A stretch of DNA of 64,000 nt from Triticum aestivum (lineage: Eukaryota; Streptophyta; Magnoliopsida; Poales; Poaceae): NCBI RefSeq assembly GCF_018294505.1, contig NC_057802.1, forward strand, positions 553,330,202 to 553,394,201, read 5' to 3'. A model generated the notes under the pieces. The model was not told the origin of the DNA, did not search any database, and saw only the letters and a list, made by a program, of their open reading frames with translations. A program made the position numbers and the translations under genes. Of this stretch, positions 32,901-41,321 are shown in pieces; position 1 is the stretch's first letter; the number at the start of each line of letters is the position of its first letter.

Positions 32901-33383
32901 GACGCCGACTGGGCTGGTTGCCCGGACACCCGTCGCTCTACTTCGGGTTACTGCATCTTCCTTGGACCATCCCTGGTGTCGTGGTCGTCCAAGCGGCAGC
33001 CCACCGTCTCGCGGTCTAGCGCCGAGGCTGAGTACCGCGCTGTGGCTAACGTTGTTGCTGAGTGCTCCTGGCTTCGTCAGCTTCTTCACGAGCTCTCGTG
33101 TCCTGTTGAGAAGGCCACGGTCGTCTACTGCGACAACGTCTCCGCCGTCTACCTCTCCGCCAACCCGGTTCATCATCGTCGCACCAAGCACATTGAGCTT
33201 GATATCCATTTTGTTCGGGATCAGGTGGCTCTTGGCCATGTCCGTGTTCTGCACGTTCCCACCTCCCAACAATTTGCCGACATCATGACCAAAGGCTTGC
33301 CCACGACGTCTTTCGAGGATTTCCGGTCCAGTCTCTGCGTCAGCAACGGCGTCGCTTCGACTGCGGGGGGGGGGGGGTGTTGA
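29673..33383 (+). CDS. Copia Pol polyprotein (protease, integrase, RT, RNase H)
   Basis: 1236-codon open frame overlapping gag. Protease active site MDSGATSHM at about residues 114-122. GAG-pre-integrase zinc-binding motif with HARLGHP near 245 and CEACRLGK near 278. Integrase D,D,E residues in IHSDVW (about 304), LQTDNGKEF (about 366) and GRAERIL (about 401). A long Pro/Ala/Ser-rich linker (about 530-710). RT with WVFKHKLRPDGTLDRYKAR, MDISNAFLHGHLEEQVF and the YVDD box at about 913. RNase H with SDADWAGCPDTRRSTSGYC near 1075, SAEAEYRA and TKHIELDIHFVRDQVALGH. No internal stop, so the enzyme part looks intact. The annotated ATG lies in gag coding sequence; translation probably came originally from one gag-pol frame, now offset by one base near 29740. 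Confidence 0.95.
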   Translation: MPRQRQRGRQWRSGSPAAAPATLAGGYNPWTGVVHAYSMPVPRPPAPGILGPRPSAHQALLATPAGAYGAYGAPPVAPPFGAPGAYGAPYYDPALLAALQQPPPYSGGGGDWIMDSGATSHMSAHPGNLSSVHPTSTPSRIIIGNGVGLPISHVGSAPFPSNSRPLSLNNVIVSPHLIQNLVSVRNLSRDNFLIVEFDEVGFSVKDARTRMILHRCDSPGDLYPVQSPSSPGGPRAFSAGVDLWHARLGHPSTSSLRQIMRGFSFSCNKTAAHSCEACRLGKHVRLPFSSSSTVASFPFELIHSDVWTSPVPSNSGYLYYLVILDDYSHFVWTFPLRRKSDVAATLIAFYAYVSTQFGRPILALQTDNGKEFDNLTIRHLLSSHGTVFRLTCPYTSQQNGRAERILRTLNECVRTLLFHAYMPSRFWPDALATATLLLNLRPCRPRWNYAPHHLLYGAPPSYDGLRIFGCRCYPNTTATTPHKLAPRSVPCVFLGYPANTKGYRCYDPVSHCVITSRHVYFDELVFPFAQEQVVPPSSPAAGSPPRRRPLLALGAPATPPAAPSSGSGPSAAPSSGSAPSSPGAASTSPTSPRSSAMHAGPHTRPTAGPAPTGAASPGAASPGAASTLPRSPAGAIAAPVSPGSPDVVASSSARPASSDDTVEATVSPVDTVVATASPPPAAGPTAGPVTRSRTGVFRPSSRYAEDYVCTASTSTPSPLPSSVRAALRDPLWMAAMQEEFDALQRNRTWQLVPCPRHANVITGKWVFKHKLRPDGTLDRYKARWVVRGFRQRAGVDFTDTFAPVVKPGTIRTVLQLAVSRAWPVHQMDISNAFLHGHLEEQVFCQQPTGFVDPACPDHVCLLSRSLYGLKQAPRAWYQRIATFLHQLGFRSTRSDASLFVYHQGTDTAYLLLYVDDIILTACTSELLCRLTDRLRAEFAIKDLGPLHYFLGVEVVRRPDGFFLHQRKYAHELLDRAGMLNCKPATTPVDTKAKLSATDGTPAPDAGFYRSIVGALQYLTLTRPELQYAVQQVCLHMHAPRDVHWTAVKRILRYIRGAMDLGLTLRASTATDLVAYSDADWAGCPDTRRSTSGYCIFLGPSLVSWSSKRQPTVSRSSAEAEYRAVANVVAECSWLRQLLHELSCPVEKATVVYCDNVSAVYLSANPVHHRRTKHIELDIHFVRDQVALGHVRVLHVPTSQQFADIMTKGLPTTSFEDFRSSLCVSNGVASTAGGGGC
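33362..33377 (+). promoter_or_regulatory. Poly-purine tract
   Basis: TGC followed by a run of 14 G abuts the 3' LTR. A pure G run is unusual for a PPT. The related minus-strand copia relic shows the same feature as a C-run at 11172-11187. Confidence 0.8.
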
Positions 33384-33524
33384 GATATGTATTTAGCACA
33401 TGTATTCTTGTACTCCAAGTCTCCTCCTTGTGTATAGTTGAGGATATGACTTGCCCTATGTACTATATATACTTGTGCATATGCACCCATCAATACATTG
33501 AGAGTTGCATCCTATTCCTCTACA
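33378..33524 (+). repeat. 3' LTR of the complete copia element
   Basis: 147 bases beginning TGTTGAGATATG and ending CTCTACA; four transitions from the 5' LTR. The pol stop codon overlaps its first bases (33381-33383). Confidence 0.96.
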
Positions 33525-33933
33525 CTCAAATTATCTTGTATGGGGCCTTCAAGAACTTTTTGAACATAGGAGTATTGGACTTCCTTATAATATTGTTTGC
33601 TTATGCAAGCATGCCCTTTTGGGGGCGTTGGGAAAGTATTATCCATGTAGGGTTTCAAAAGGTGAAGATTTTTTGTATTACATAGTTCTAATATAGGAGT
33701 ATTACAATCAGTGAACAACCTTGTCCAACTTCATTTTGGTGAGATTATGGTATTGAAAACCCTTTGAGAAAGGGTAAAAACCTACACCAAAAAGAGTCAC
33801 CATGTCCTCAGTTTGGGCAAAAACTTCCTAATTTTTTCGTCTGAAAAACAATAGTCAGATGGACCGCCTACAGCTACTCACATCATGTACGTTCCTAGCT
33901 AGAGAAGAAGAGGATTGCCATTTCAGGCATCCA
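33525..33933. other. Block B, 3' flank of LOR copy 2
   Basis: Continues the homology with block D interrupted by the copia element (TATGCAAGCATGC, GTATTATCCATGTAG), then matches 1592-1837 and 51270-51511. Probable 3' untranslated region of the minus-strand gene. No separate gene. Confidence 0.65.
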
Positions 33934-34527
33934 TCACAAGGAGCGGTTGATGAGGCCACGCACGACGACCAAACCCAGGAAGAGCAGCTGATCCGCTTCC
34001 GAGGCCACCGTCAGCGTCAGCACGTCCTCGCCCAGCACCACCCCCGCCGGCGTCTGCTTCCGTGCGACCTCCGCCACCACCGCGCCATCCACGCCGTGTA
34101 CTCTGTACTCCGACTTGCGGGCAGAGCACCCGTCGATCGTGTAGCACATCCCCGCGCCGCCGTGCATCGCCACGGTGGCCCCGCCCTTCTCGGCCCACCG
34201 CACGCTGAACCACGGTGTGGCCTCCTCCTCCTCCTTGCCGCCGTTCTGGGCGCAGCGACAGACCTCCCACCTCCTGAATATCCCGAAGCCCTTGCGCCTG
34301 ATCCTGACGAGGGCGTTGCCGGCCCGGTCCATGAAGAAGACCTCGCGGCCGCCCCTGCAACCGTAGTTGTCGACGCGAAAGGCGACGGCGCCGTCGAGGC
34401 CGTACACCGTGCAGCCGTTGCCGTTGAAGACCAGCGACTTCATCCACACCGTGTACGCCTGCTGGCTCCGTTGATCATCGGAGGAGGACGGTGAGGCTGC
34501 GGCAGCGAGGGGCTGGATCTTGGCCAT
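33934..34527 (-). CDS. LURP-one-related (LOR/DUF567) protein, copy 2
   Basis: Single-exon gene of 197 residues with the full LOR domain: MAKIQPL start, AYTVWMKSLVFNGNGCTVYG (about 25-44), RVDNYGCRGGREVFFMD, NALVRIRRKGFGIFRRWEV, PWFSVRWAEKGGA, MCYTIDGCSARKSEYRV, VLGEDVLTLTV, and a C-terminal hydrophobic helix ending INRSL. It is more diverged from copies 1 and 3 than these are from each other in the middle section (DRAGN for DRQGN, an extra Glu in the EEEE run, SEADQ for PEVDH). No stop or frameshift. It lies at the left of block B, and the copia element sits about 400 bases beyond its stop codon. The role follows the family: probably basal defence or stress response; the molecular activity is unknown. 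Confidence 0.93.
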   Translation of the reverse strand: MAKIQPLAAAASPSSSDDQRSQQAYTVWMKSLVFNGNGCTVYGLDGAVAFRVDNYGCRGGREVFFMDRAGNALVRIRRKGFGIFRRWEVCRCAQNGGKEEEEATPWFSVRWAEKGGATVAMHGGAGMCYTIDGCSARKSEYRVHGVDGAVVAEVARKQTPAGVVLGEDVLTLTVASEADQLLFLGLVVVRGLINRSL

Positions 34528-34613
34528 GGACGAGAGAGATTGCTCTGCTTTAACGTTGAGATGAGACGAGATGAGATGATTGGGATGGTGGGCGTCAGTG
34601 GCTGGTTTGGCAT

Positions 34614-34620
34614 ATTTATA
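34614..34620 (-). promoter_or_regulatory. Probable TATA box of LOR copy 2
   Basis: TATAAAT on the minus strand, about 87 bases upstream of the ATG, aligned with the elements at 2517 and 52204. A short upstream duplication (GGTGGGCGTCAGTGGCTGGTTTGG-like, at about 34586 and 34677) is found only in this copy. Confidence 0.6.
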
Positions 34621-36278
34621 GGTGCTTCTACTCTGTTAACTATTGGAGGGTATCTGAATCATTAGTTTATGGCGATGGTGGGCGTCAGTGGCTGGTTTGG
34701 TATCTGAATAGTGCTACAGCGAAATTGTTTATGGTCCATCTAGTACTGCACTAGTCAGCATGCAGTTGCCGCCACGTTTAAATAGTGTGTTGTTTGTTTG
34801 GGCTAATACTTTTTAGCATGACATGGCGGTACGGCATAGCGATAGAGGTTAACGAAACTTTCAGAAATACTGCCTAATATTTCTATGTACGATTTTGCTA
34901 TTTCTCAGGCACCTGAAATTTTTTGTTGTGTCAATCTATGGAGTGCCGACCTTGCATGAGAAGAACCAGCCCCACTATCTATCTTAAGGGGAGCCATATA
35001 TAGCCTCATCATCTATCTTAATTAGGAGGAAGCCACATGCCCATTATCTAACTTATGGATGTGGGTGTAGGGGATCGATGTAGCTGTTCACTAGTGCGGC
35101 GGCGCTTAGAGGAGTGGCCGGGGCGGCGGCCAACATGGCGGTAGGGAGAGGTCAAGGAAAGGGCAGAGCAGCGAGGCGGCAATTGCCGCCGGCTGCGGGG
35201 AGGGCGGTGGCAGGCGGTTAGGCCTGAGTTGGCCGACGGTTGTGTGAGGAAGAAGAAGGACTGGTGAGATTGATACATGCAACATGGCAGTGAACGCTCT
35301 GGCTCTGCAACATACAAATACATCAACCGTTCCAACGCATGAAGCTGGAACTTGGATCCAATATCCAAGCCGCAATGTGTAGCATGTGCGATTACTTGGA
35401 CCTCAACGCGATGATGGAAGTGTCCTACATATTCTTCTATTTGATGAGCATCTAATCTATAAAGCGGATCCGACACGTACGTACACACAATGGAACGATG
35501 ATAGGTAGTGATCCAAAAGATCTTATAAAAGTTTACAGAGGGAGTACTCACGGACGGAGCTACGTAGCTAGCCAGTGTCACTGGCACCGGGTGCAATTTG
35601 CACTTACTTATTGGTTTAGTGTGTAGGCCATTCAATTGTTTGATATATAGGCATGTGTTCTTCTATGTGGACACCGGGTAATTTTAAGTCTGGATCCGCC
35701 CCTAGTACTCCTTGTTGCATTGCACCTACTTAAGCTGCTAGGTAAGAAAAGCTAGCTAGGTTTAGCTAAAAGATCGATCTAATCCCCATTCTTGTGTTTG
35801 TTCCCTTTCGTTTTCCCTGATATCACACCACGCAGCTAGAGCCGCAACACACATCATGAACTAATTGTTTTACATCAGTTATCAACACATGGCAATTGAC
35901 AAAGTACCAGAAAAATAAGCTCCATTCATAATTGTCCATGATCTAACTAGATTAGTGCGCATGAGTTTGTTTCCTGCATGCTAATGGCGGTTTGTGCTGA
36001 TGACCTAATTAAAATTGTTCTGGATGCCATTGCATGCATGGTGCTGAATATATTCATATGGTTCATTAGCCCAACTCAGAAGAGCAACGAGATGCAGTGT
36101 TAAACAAAGCAAGGGCATGCCACGGAATCGGGAGCGTTGTGCAGATAAGCAACTCTGCTAATAATGGAGCGTAAACTATATCATTTCGACGGGAGGCTTC
36201 TGAAGATCATTTTCATTTGTTAATCACAGAGCAAATTAGTTGGAGATAGCACACCGTGCGTACGTATGTGATACACTA

Positions 36279-36283
<5 letters not shown>
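34621..36283. other. Block B, upstream flank of LOR copy 2
   Basis: Matches block D at 52211-52540 and 53866-55428 (D has a 1.3-kb retroposon in the middle). Shared landmarks include ACTAGTGCGGCGG near 35090 and 54000 and CATGAAGCTGGAACTTGGATC near 35338 and 54640. Open frames on both strands are not conserved. No gene is seen. Confidence 0.6.

Positions 36284-36314
<31 letters not shown>
36284..36314. repeat. (GA)n microsatellite, block B
   Basis: About 15 AG units, at the same place as the longer tracts in blocks A (4286) and D (55429). Confidence 0.95.
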
Positions 36315-36318
<4 letters not shown>

Positions 36319-36941
36319 GAGCTTGCTGACCGAATTGATGCGCTTTCTCTGCAAGATATGGAAATAAAAAACAGAAAATGACACCTCATCGATTGGGTCA
36401 GAATAGTTCTAGCACAAGTCTATGATTGTAGTGACGACCACGGAGAGCGCACGTTTATCATCAAAAGTGTTGTGCTTCGGACCCTTCAGTTGCTTGCCGC
36501 AGAGTACGAAAGATGCCCAACTAAAACACGAATTTGGTTTGAAACAAACTAGCAGATTTAAATACTTTGGTCGTTCAGCTAGCACTCAGTAGAGAAAATT
36601 CCAAAGAAATTATGCTTAACCATCAGGGGGGTGTGTTGGCTCTTGAGTCAATTTTGTCTATAAGAATGTTATTTGTCCCGGTTTCCCGGAAACTGTCATG
36701 CAATGCAAGCATGAAGACTAATTAAAACTTCAGTTGTAATATACTACTACGTACCGTGTGAAGGTGTTCATATTCTCTGGAAGAAAAGACGTCAAGCTTC
36801 TATATATACCTCACATGTAAGAAGGAAGAATTGTTTAATGTATTCTTCTTTTGGACTTAGGTTGGAAAAAGAATATAGTGAAGTGTCGAGCAGCTGATCT
36901 CTGGAACAAGACGCGGAGAAGTCTCAACTGTAGCGTATCGA
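36315..36941. other. Block B, flank between microsatellite and retroposon
   Basis: Collinear with 4327-4977 in block A and 42660-43388 in block C. It ends at GTAGCGTATCGA, where the retroposon has inserted. No gene. Confidence 0.6.
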
Positions 36942-38330
36942 TTTTTTTTTAGAAAAGGAGGATGACCCCCGGCCCTGGGCGATGCATACGGCCACTTTAT
37001 TAATTATTCTCATAAGACCTTACAAAGTCATACAACAGTAAGACTAAAGCCGCCGTCTAAGCAACAAACTGTCGTTACACCTATCCAGTTGATGTAGGGG
37101 GCGCAGATAGCCTGGGCCTAATACCAAACAGACATCGCAACCAAGCCTAACATCGAAGACCTGAGACTCCAACCTAGCCACTTGCCGGGTCTGGGGCACA
37201 CACTGGTTCGGCGTGCTCCCAGAGGCCGCCGCCGCCAACTGCCACCGCTCCATCTTCAGAACTATGCTGATGCATCAACCTTGCTCGGTCTAGCTATCGT
37301 CGACGCCACCATGGCGCCCAACGGCACCTCCTCCCTGCGCTCAAACATCTGAGCACGTCGCGGTCGCCACTGATACACCTCAGCGCCATGCTGCCAAGTA
37401 CCACCAGCCGACACAGCTTGAAGTCTTTGGAAGATCTGTCGTGCGTAGCACCTGCCGAGCAGGCATGACAAAGCGTAGCACCTGTCGGTCAGGCATGACT
37501 TGACATTTCCACTGAAGCTCCGTGCAAGACGAAGCCGCTCCACCTCCTGCCTCTGACTTCCAGCGCTACTCCACAAACGATGCTCCCAAAAGAGAAACGA
37601 CACCGTAGTGCCGCCATCGTCCGATCTGAAACACCAGATCCTAAGATTTCCCCCGGAGCAGCACAAGTGGGTCAACAGTAGTTACACGATGATGCCTCCA
37701 TCAAGGTAACGGCGAGAACACCGCCATCGCCTGCCATCGGCTCGGTTTTCACCGGCAACCATGTCTCCCCTACTCGCAGGCGGGACTAGATGATGGATCT
37801 CGAGATCCGATCACCAAGCCTCTGGCCGGCCATCTCTGAAAGAAGATGACCACCACGTCCACCATCGTCACCACGCCGGGCACGCGTCGCCGGTGGCACC
37901 CCGATGGTGCCTAGAGGCCGACAAGCCCCGACGAACACCACGCCTCGCCAGCCGCCATGGCCCAGGCCCAAGCACCACCAGATCCAGACCGGATCGGGGT
38001 CAAGGGCCCCAAGCCGCAGCCGCCGTGGAGGCAGCACCACTGGACGGTGCCCTACCCACCACCCCGCCGTAGGACCGAGTCATTGCCGGAGCTCCGTCGC
38101 GCCACGCCGCCAAGCCGCCACCGGAAGAACTCGTGCCGCCGCCAGGGAAGAGAGAGACGCGCCAGGGAGAGGCCCCGCCGCCGGCGGCACTTCCTAGGCT
38201 TTGCCCGGCTGTGTCCCTCGACGGCGGCGAGGGGGGAGGGAGGGTGGAGGAGGGCCGGCGGCGGAGGGGGCTAGGGTTCCCCCGAGTCGCCTCAGAGAGG
38301 GACGCGGGGGACGGGCTACTCGATCGTGGG
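36942..38330 (-). mobile_element. Non-LTR retroposon, full-length-like copy (minus orientation)
   Basis: Begins with a T-run (poly-A tail on the minus strand), followed by a conserved 3' end with CGGCCACTTTATTAATTATT, which on the minus strand gives an AATAAAGTGGCCG end and a short GATGCATACGGCC-type hairpin. The GC-rich body ends near GACGCGGGGGACGGGCTA. It shares both ends with 39765-41162 (opposite orientation) and 52569-53854. The empty site is visible at 4969-4990 in block A. The target duplication is unclear here. Open frames are short and not shared between copies, so it looks non-autonomous. Confidence 0.75.
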
Positions 38331-38738
38331 GCAGCACCGCTCACGTTTGAACAGATTCTCACCTCAACAAGAACGTGCAGATGAAAGAGCACCATATGCT
38401 TATAGATGCTCGATCGGCAAGATACACGTGTACAGAGTGTACAATCAATGTATTTACTTGTGTAGCATCATCACTTTACAAAAGACAAACAAAGGAAGGG
38501 ACGGAGCATGCAGAGTATCTGATTCTGATCACAGTTGAAGTTTAGTCGAATCACCACTTTGAACATTGCATACAAGCCTAATGCATCCCTAATAAGAACT
38601 CATCGTTGACAGACATATCTAACACGTATTATAGTTCACAAGCACGTTGCTAGCAGCTGGCTAGACGTGTTTCCATAATTCTCCACGCATGTATAAAACT
38701 ATAAATGAGAAACATACTGCGTGAAGTGCTCGTTATTT
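38331..38738 (+). promoter_or_regulatory. Orphan LOR promoter region, block B
   Basis: Matches 4977-5402 in block A and 43390-43824 in block C, the promoter of the intact plus-strand LOR gene, including AACTATAAATGAGAAACATA (38697-38716). The gene body found in C is missing: the sequence passes from GTGCTCGTTAT directly into downstream DNA (TTTATTTTCTAAACATGAG). Confidence 0.65.
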
Positions 38739-39764
38739 TATTTTCTAAACATGAGAGTAGAGTATATTTTATTTGCCAACTAAGAACAAAAGGGGTGAGT
38801 GTTTGTTTAGCTGTATCATAACTTGTTCGGTGTATTCTAAATTACCACATGGATGATGCGCTTGCCTAGGTTCACTTGAGAAATGAGTCACTTGACTAAG
38901 AAATAACTATTTTCTTAGTTAATTTTAGATAGCCGTCTGATTAAGAATTATTTTTTCGCACTTGCAAGAATCCAGATGTCCCAATCGAATCGTTATTAGT
39001 GGCGCTTTCAACAGTATAGTTATTTAGTAGTCAAGTGACTCATTTCTCAAGAAGTGTATACTTGCATATTATCGATGTTCCTCGCACATTAAAAGAAGTG
39101 TATACTTGCGTAAGCAAATAATATTACACAAAAGTCCAATGCTTAACCATCTTTATGTTGATGACCCCTTAAATATTAACAAAACTCTACCAAAACATTT
39201 TAGTCAAATAAAGACATAGGAATGAACTAGAGCATGATAAAAGGGTCCGTACATCAAGTGGTACTAATTCTCTCAGGGTGTTTCTCTTTAACCAACGATT
39301 AGGTGGAGTCCCCGCAAAAAAGGGATTCGTTGATGTTTGAAGCCTAAATTGTTTAAGTGGGGCTAATCGGGGATCAGATCCGAACTATGCTTGCTCGATC
39401 CTTTTCCTCTAACTTTCTAGCAAGCCGATCCACGACGTGATGTGTACGTCACACAGTATACCATATGTACGCTCGCACGTGGTGTGTATGTATTCTAAAT
39501 CAAAAAATATATAAAGTTCGGCCTGCTCCACACGTACATACGACTCGTAGCATAAATGCGCAATTTTTTTTCTAAATTTCTTTCTCTTTGTGAGGTAAAT
39601 GCCCAAAGAAACTTTTTTTAATGCCAAAAGAAACTTGGGGCACCACTGTTCACGTCCACGCTTCGAGGTGTCGGTCATCTCGTGTTCATAAGAAAGGCGA
39701 ATGATCTGGTCAACGAGTTTCATTGTCTCTGCTGGTTGATTCCGTTCCTATTCCAGTACTCCCT
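38739..39764. other. Block B, downstream flank, no gene seen
   Basis: Collinear with block A 5403-5833 and 6480-7540. It holds the empty sites for the block A LINE (about 39555) and ends in the 15-bp target duplication ATTCCAGTACTCCCT (39750-39764). A duplicated scrap AAGAAGTGTATACTTGC occurs at 39051 and 39094. Confidence 0.6.
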
Positions 39765-41162
39765 CCTCAAAAGAGCGTTGTAGGACATTTTCACTGGCCC
39801 CTCTCCCTCCTCGCCCCCTCGTGTCGCCCCCGCGGGCGACCTAGGGGGAAACCCTAGCCGCCGCTTCTCGCATCTTCTCCGCCCCTCTCCCTCCCCGTCG
39901 CCGTCCGCAGCGCCGCCGGGCGAAGCCTGGCCGGCTGGGCGGCGGCGGGGCTTCTTCCCATCCTTTTCGTCTTGGCTGGCGCGGGACAGCGGGGTCGACA
40001 GGAGCGCCGGGCGAACGTGGGGTTCGGCGGCGCGGCGGGCGGGTCTCCCGGCGGCGTCGTGTGCGGCGCGACGGTGGCGGCCTGCGTGTCGCGAGGTGGT
40101 GGCTGCGTTGGGCCTGCCCGGTGTTTGCGGGTGCCGCCGGATCAAGATCGGAACCATCTGGATCCTGTCTTCGGACTCCGTCGCCCGCCGCAGGGTGGTG
40201 ATGGTCGTCACTGGCCACGTCGGACCGCTCGTTTCGGCGTCTGGAGATCTACAACGGGTTCTTCTCGATCCGCCTTTCTGGCGGGTTGAACCCCATGGCT
40301 CTTGCATCTTCGCAGGTTTTGGATCGTGGCTCGTTGCATGATCCGGAGCAGACGGAGGTTTGGTGGCATAGGATGGGGACCGGAGGAAACATTGGTAGGC
40401 TAGGCCGGCCTGGCATCGGCGACGTCACTCGTCGCCGTTATCCTCCGTGGAGGCGAAGTCGAGGTCTCTCCTATCCACCTCCGAACCCCTCTCGGACGAA
40501 AGTCCAAAATCCAGTCTGGATTGGGCGGCGGCCGCGTCCTGCGCGTCGTATCCTCCATGGAGGCGCCGTCTTGGGAGGATCTGCTGTTCGGGGGAGAGAT
40601 GCTGTGGATGGTGGGCTCCGAGTACCTCCAGCAGTGGCGACGGTGTGGAGGTTGCCAGGTGGTGCGGCGTTGTATCTACCGCATAGATGACAACGAGTTT
40701 TGGCGGCATGGTGCAGCTGCATATCGACGACGGATGCGGCTGGATGGACGAGCGCAGGGCGGTGGAGCTGTCTGGCGCCATGGTGGCGTAGACGGCAGCG
40801 AGACCGGGCAAGGTATATGTAGCAGTACAACACTGAAGATGGATTGGTGGCAGGTGGTTGCGGTGGCCTCATACCTGGCAGGCGTCCCGGTTGAGGAGTG
40901 TGCCGGACTGGTGGGTGCCCATACCCGGCAGGCGTCCTGGTTGGGACCTCAGGTCTTAGATGTTAGGTTTGGACGTGAGGTCTGTTTGGTATTAAGCCCA
41001 GATTATCAACGCCCATTCATCAACTGATTAGGAGTAGCGACAGATGTGGCTTTAGTCTTACTGTTGTATGACTTTATAAGGTCTTGTGTGAACTATTAAT
41101 AAAGTAGCTGCATGCATCGTCCAGATGCAGAGGCCGGGGGTCTTCCTCCTTGTCTAAAAAAA
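39765..41162 (+). mobile_element. Non-LTR retroposon, plus orientation, with 15-bp target duplication
   Basis: 1398-bp element ending in TTAATAAAGTAGCTGCATGC, a GATGCAGAGGCCGGGGG tail and an A-run. It is flanked by ATTCCAGTACTCCCT at 39750-39764 and 41163-41177. The duplicated target overlaps the first bases of a Stowaway MITE, so the insertion is younger than the MITE. Its GC-rich 5' end (CCCTCGTGTCGCCCCCGCGG) is the inverse of the end of 36942-38330. Long open frames occur on both strands but I recognise no reverse transcriptase or other domain, so it appears non-autonomous. Confidence 0.87.
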
Positions 41163-41171
41163 ATTCCAGTA

Positions 41172-41321
41172 CTCCCTTGGTTTCTAAATATAAGACCTTT
41201 TAAAGATTCCAATATAAACTATCTATAGAGCAAAATAAGTAAATCTACACTCTAAAATATATCTATATATATCAAGGGTATTGAAATATCTGAAAGGGCT
41301 TGTATTTAGAAACGGAGGGAA
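41172..41321. mobile_element. Intact Stowaway MITE
   Basis: 150-bp element with CTCCCTTGGTTTCTAAATAT at the left, TTTAGAAACGGAGGGAA at the right, and flanking TA dinucleotides (41170-41171 and 41322-41323), as for Tc1/mariner-type MITEs. It is the uninterrupted counterpart of the split element in block A (7542-10987). Confidence 0.9.

Larger units (their letters stand above)
28391..33524 (+). mobile_element. Structurally complete Ty1/copia retrotransposon
   Basis: 5134-bp element with two 147-bp LTRs, a primer-binding site, gag, pol, a poly-purine tract and a perfect 5-bp target duplication CTCAA (28386-28390 and 33525-33529). The LTRs differ at 4 of 147 positions, all transitions. The paralogous empty site is at about 49728 in block D (GTCTTTCAAATTATTTTGTA). 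Order of pol domains (protease, integrase, reverse transcriptase, RNase H) is that of Ty1/copia. Gag and pol lie in different frames, so it may no longer be autonomous. The lineage within copia was not assigned. Confidence 0.96.

Noticed and set aside
35048..35635. 195-codon minus-strand frame in block B
   Set aside because: Not preserved in the collinear part of block D, no ATG-to-stop conservation and no domain.
37786..38395. Overlapping GC-rich frames in the block B retroposon
   Set aside because: Not shared with the sister copies at 39765-41162 and 52569-53854, and no reverse transcriptase motif.
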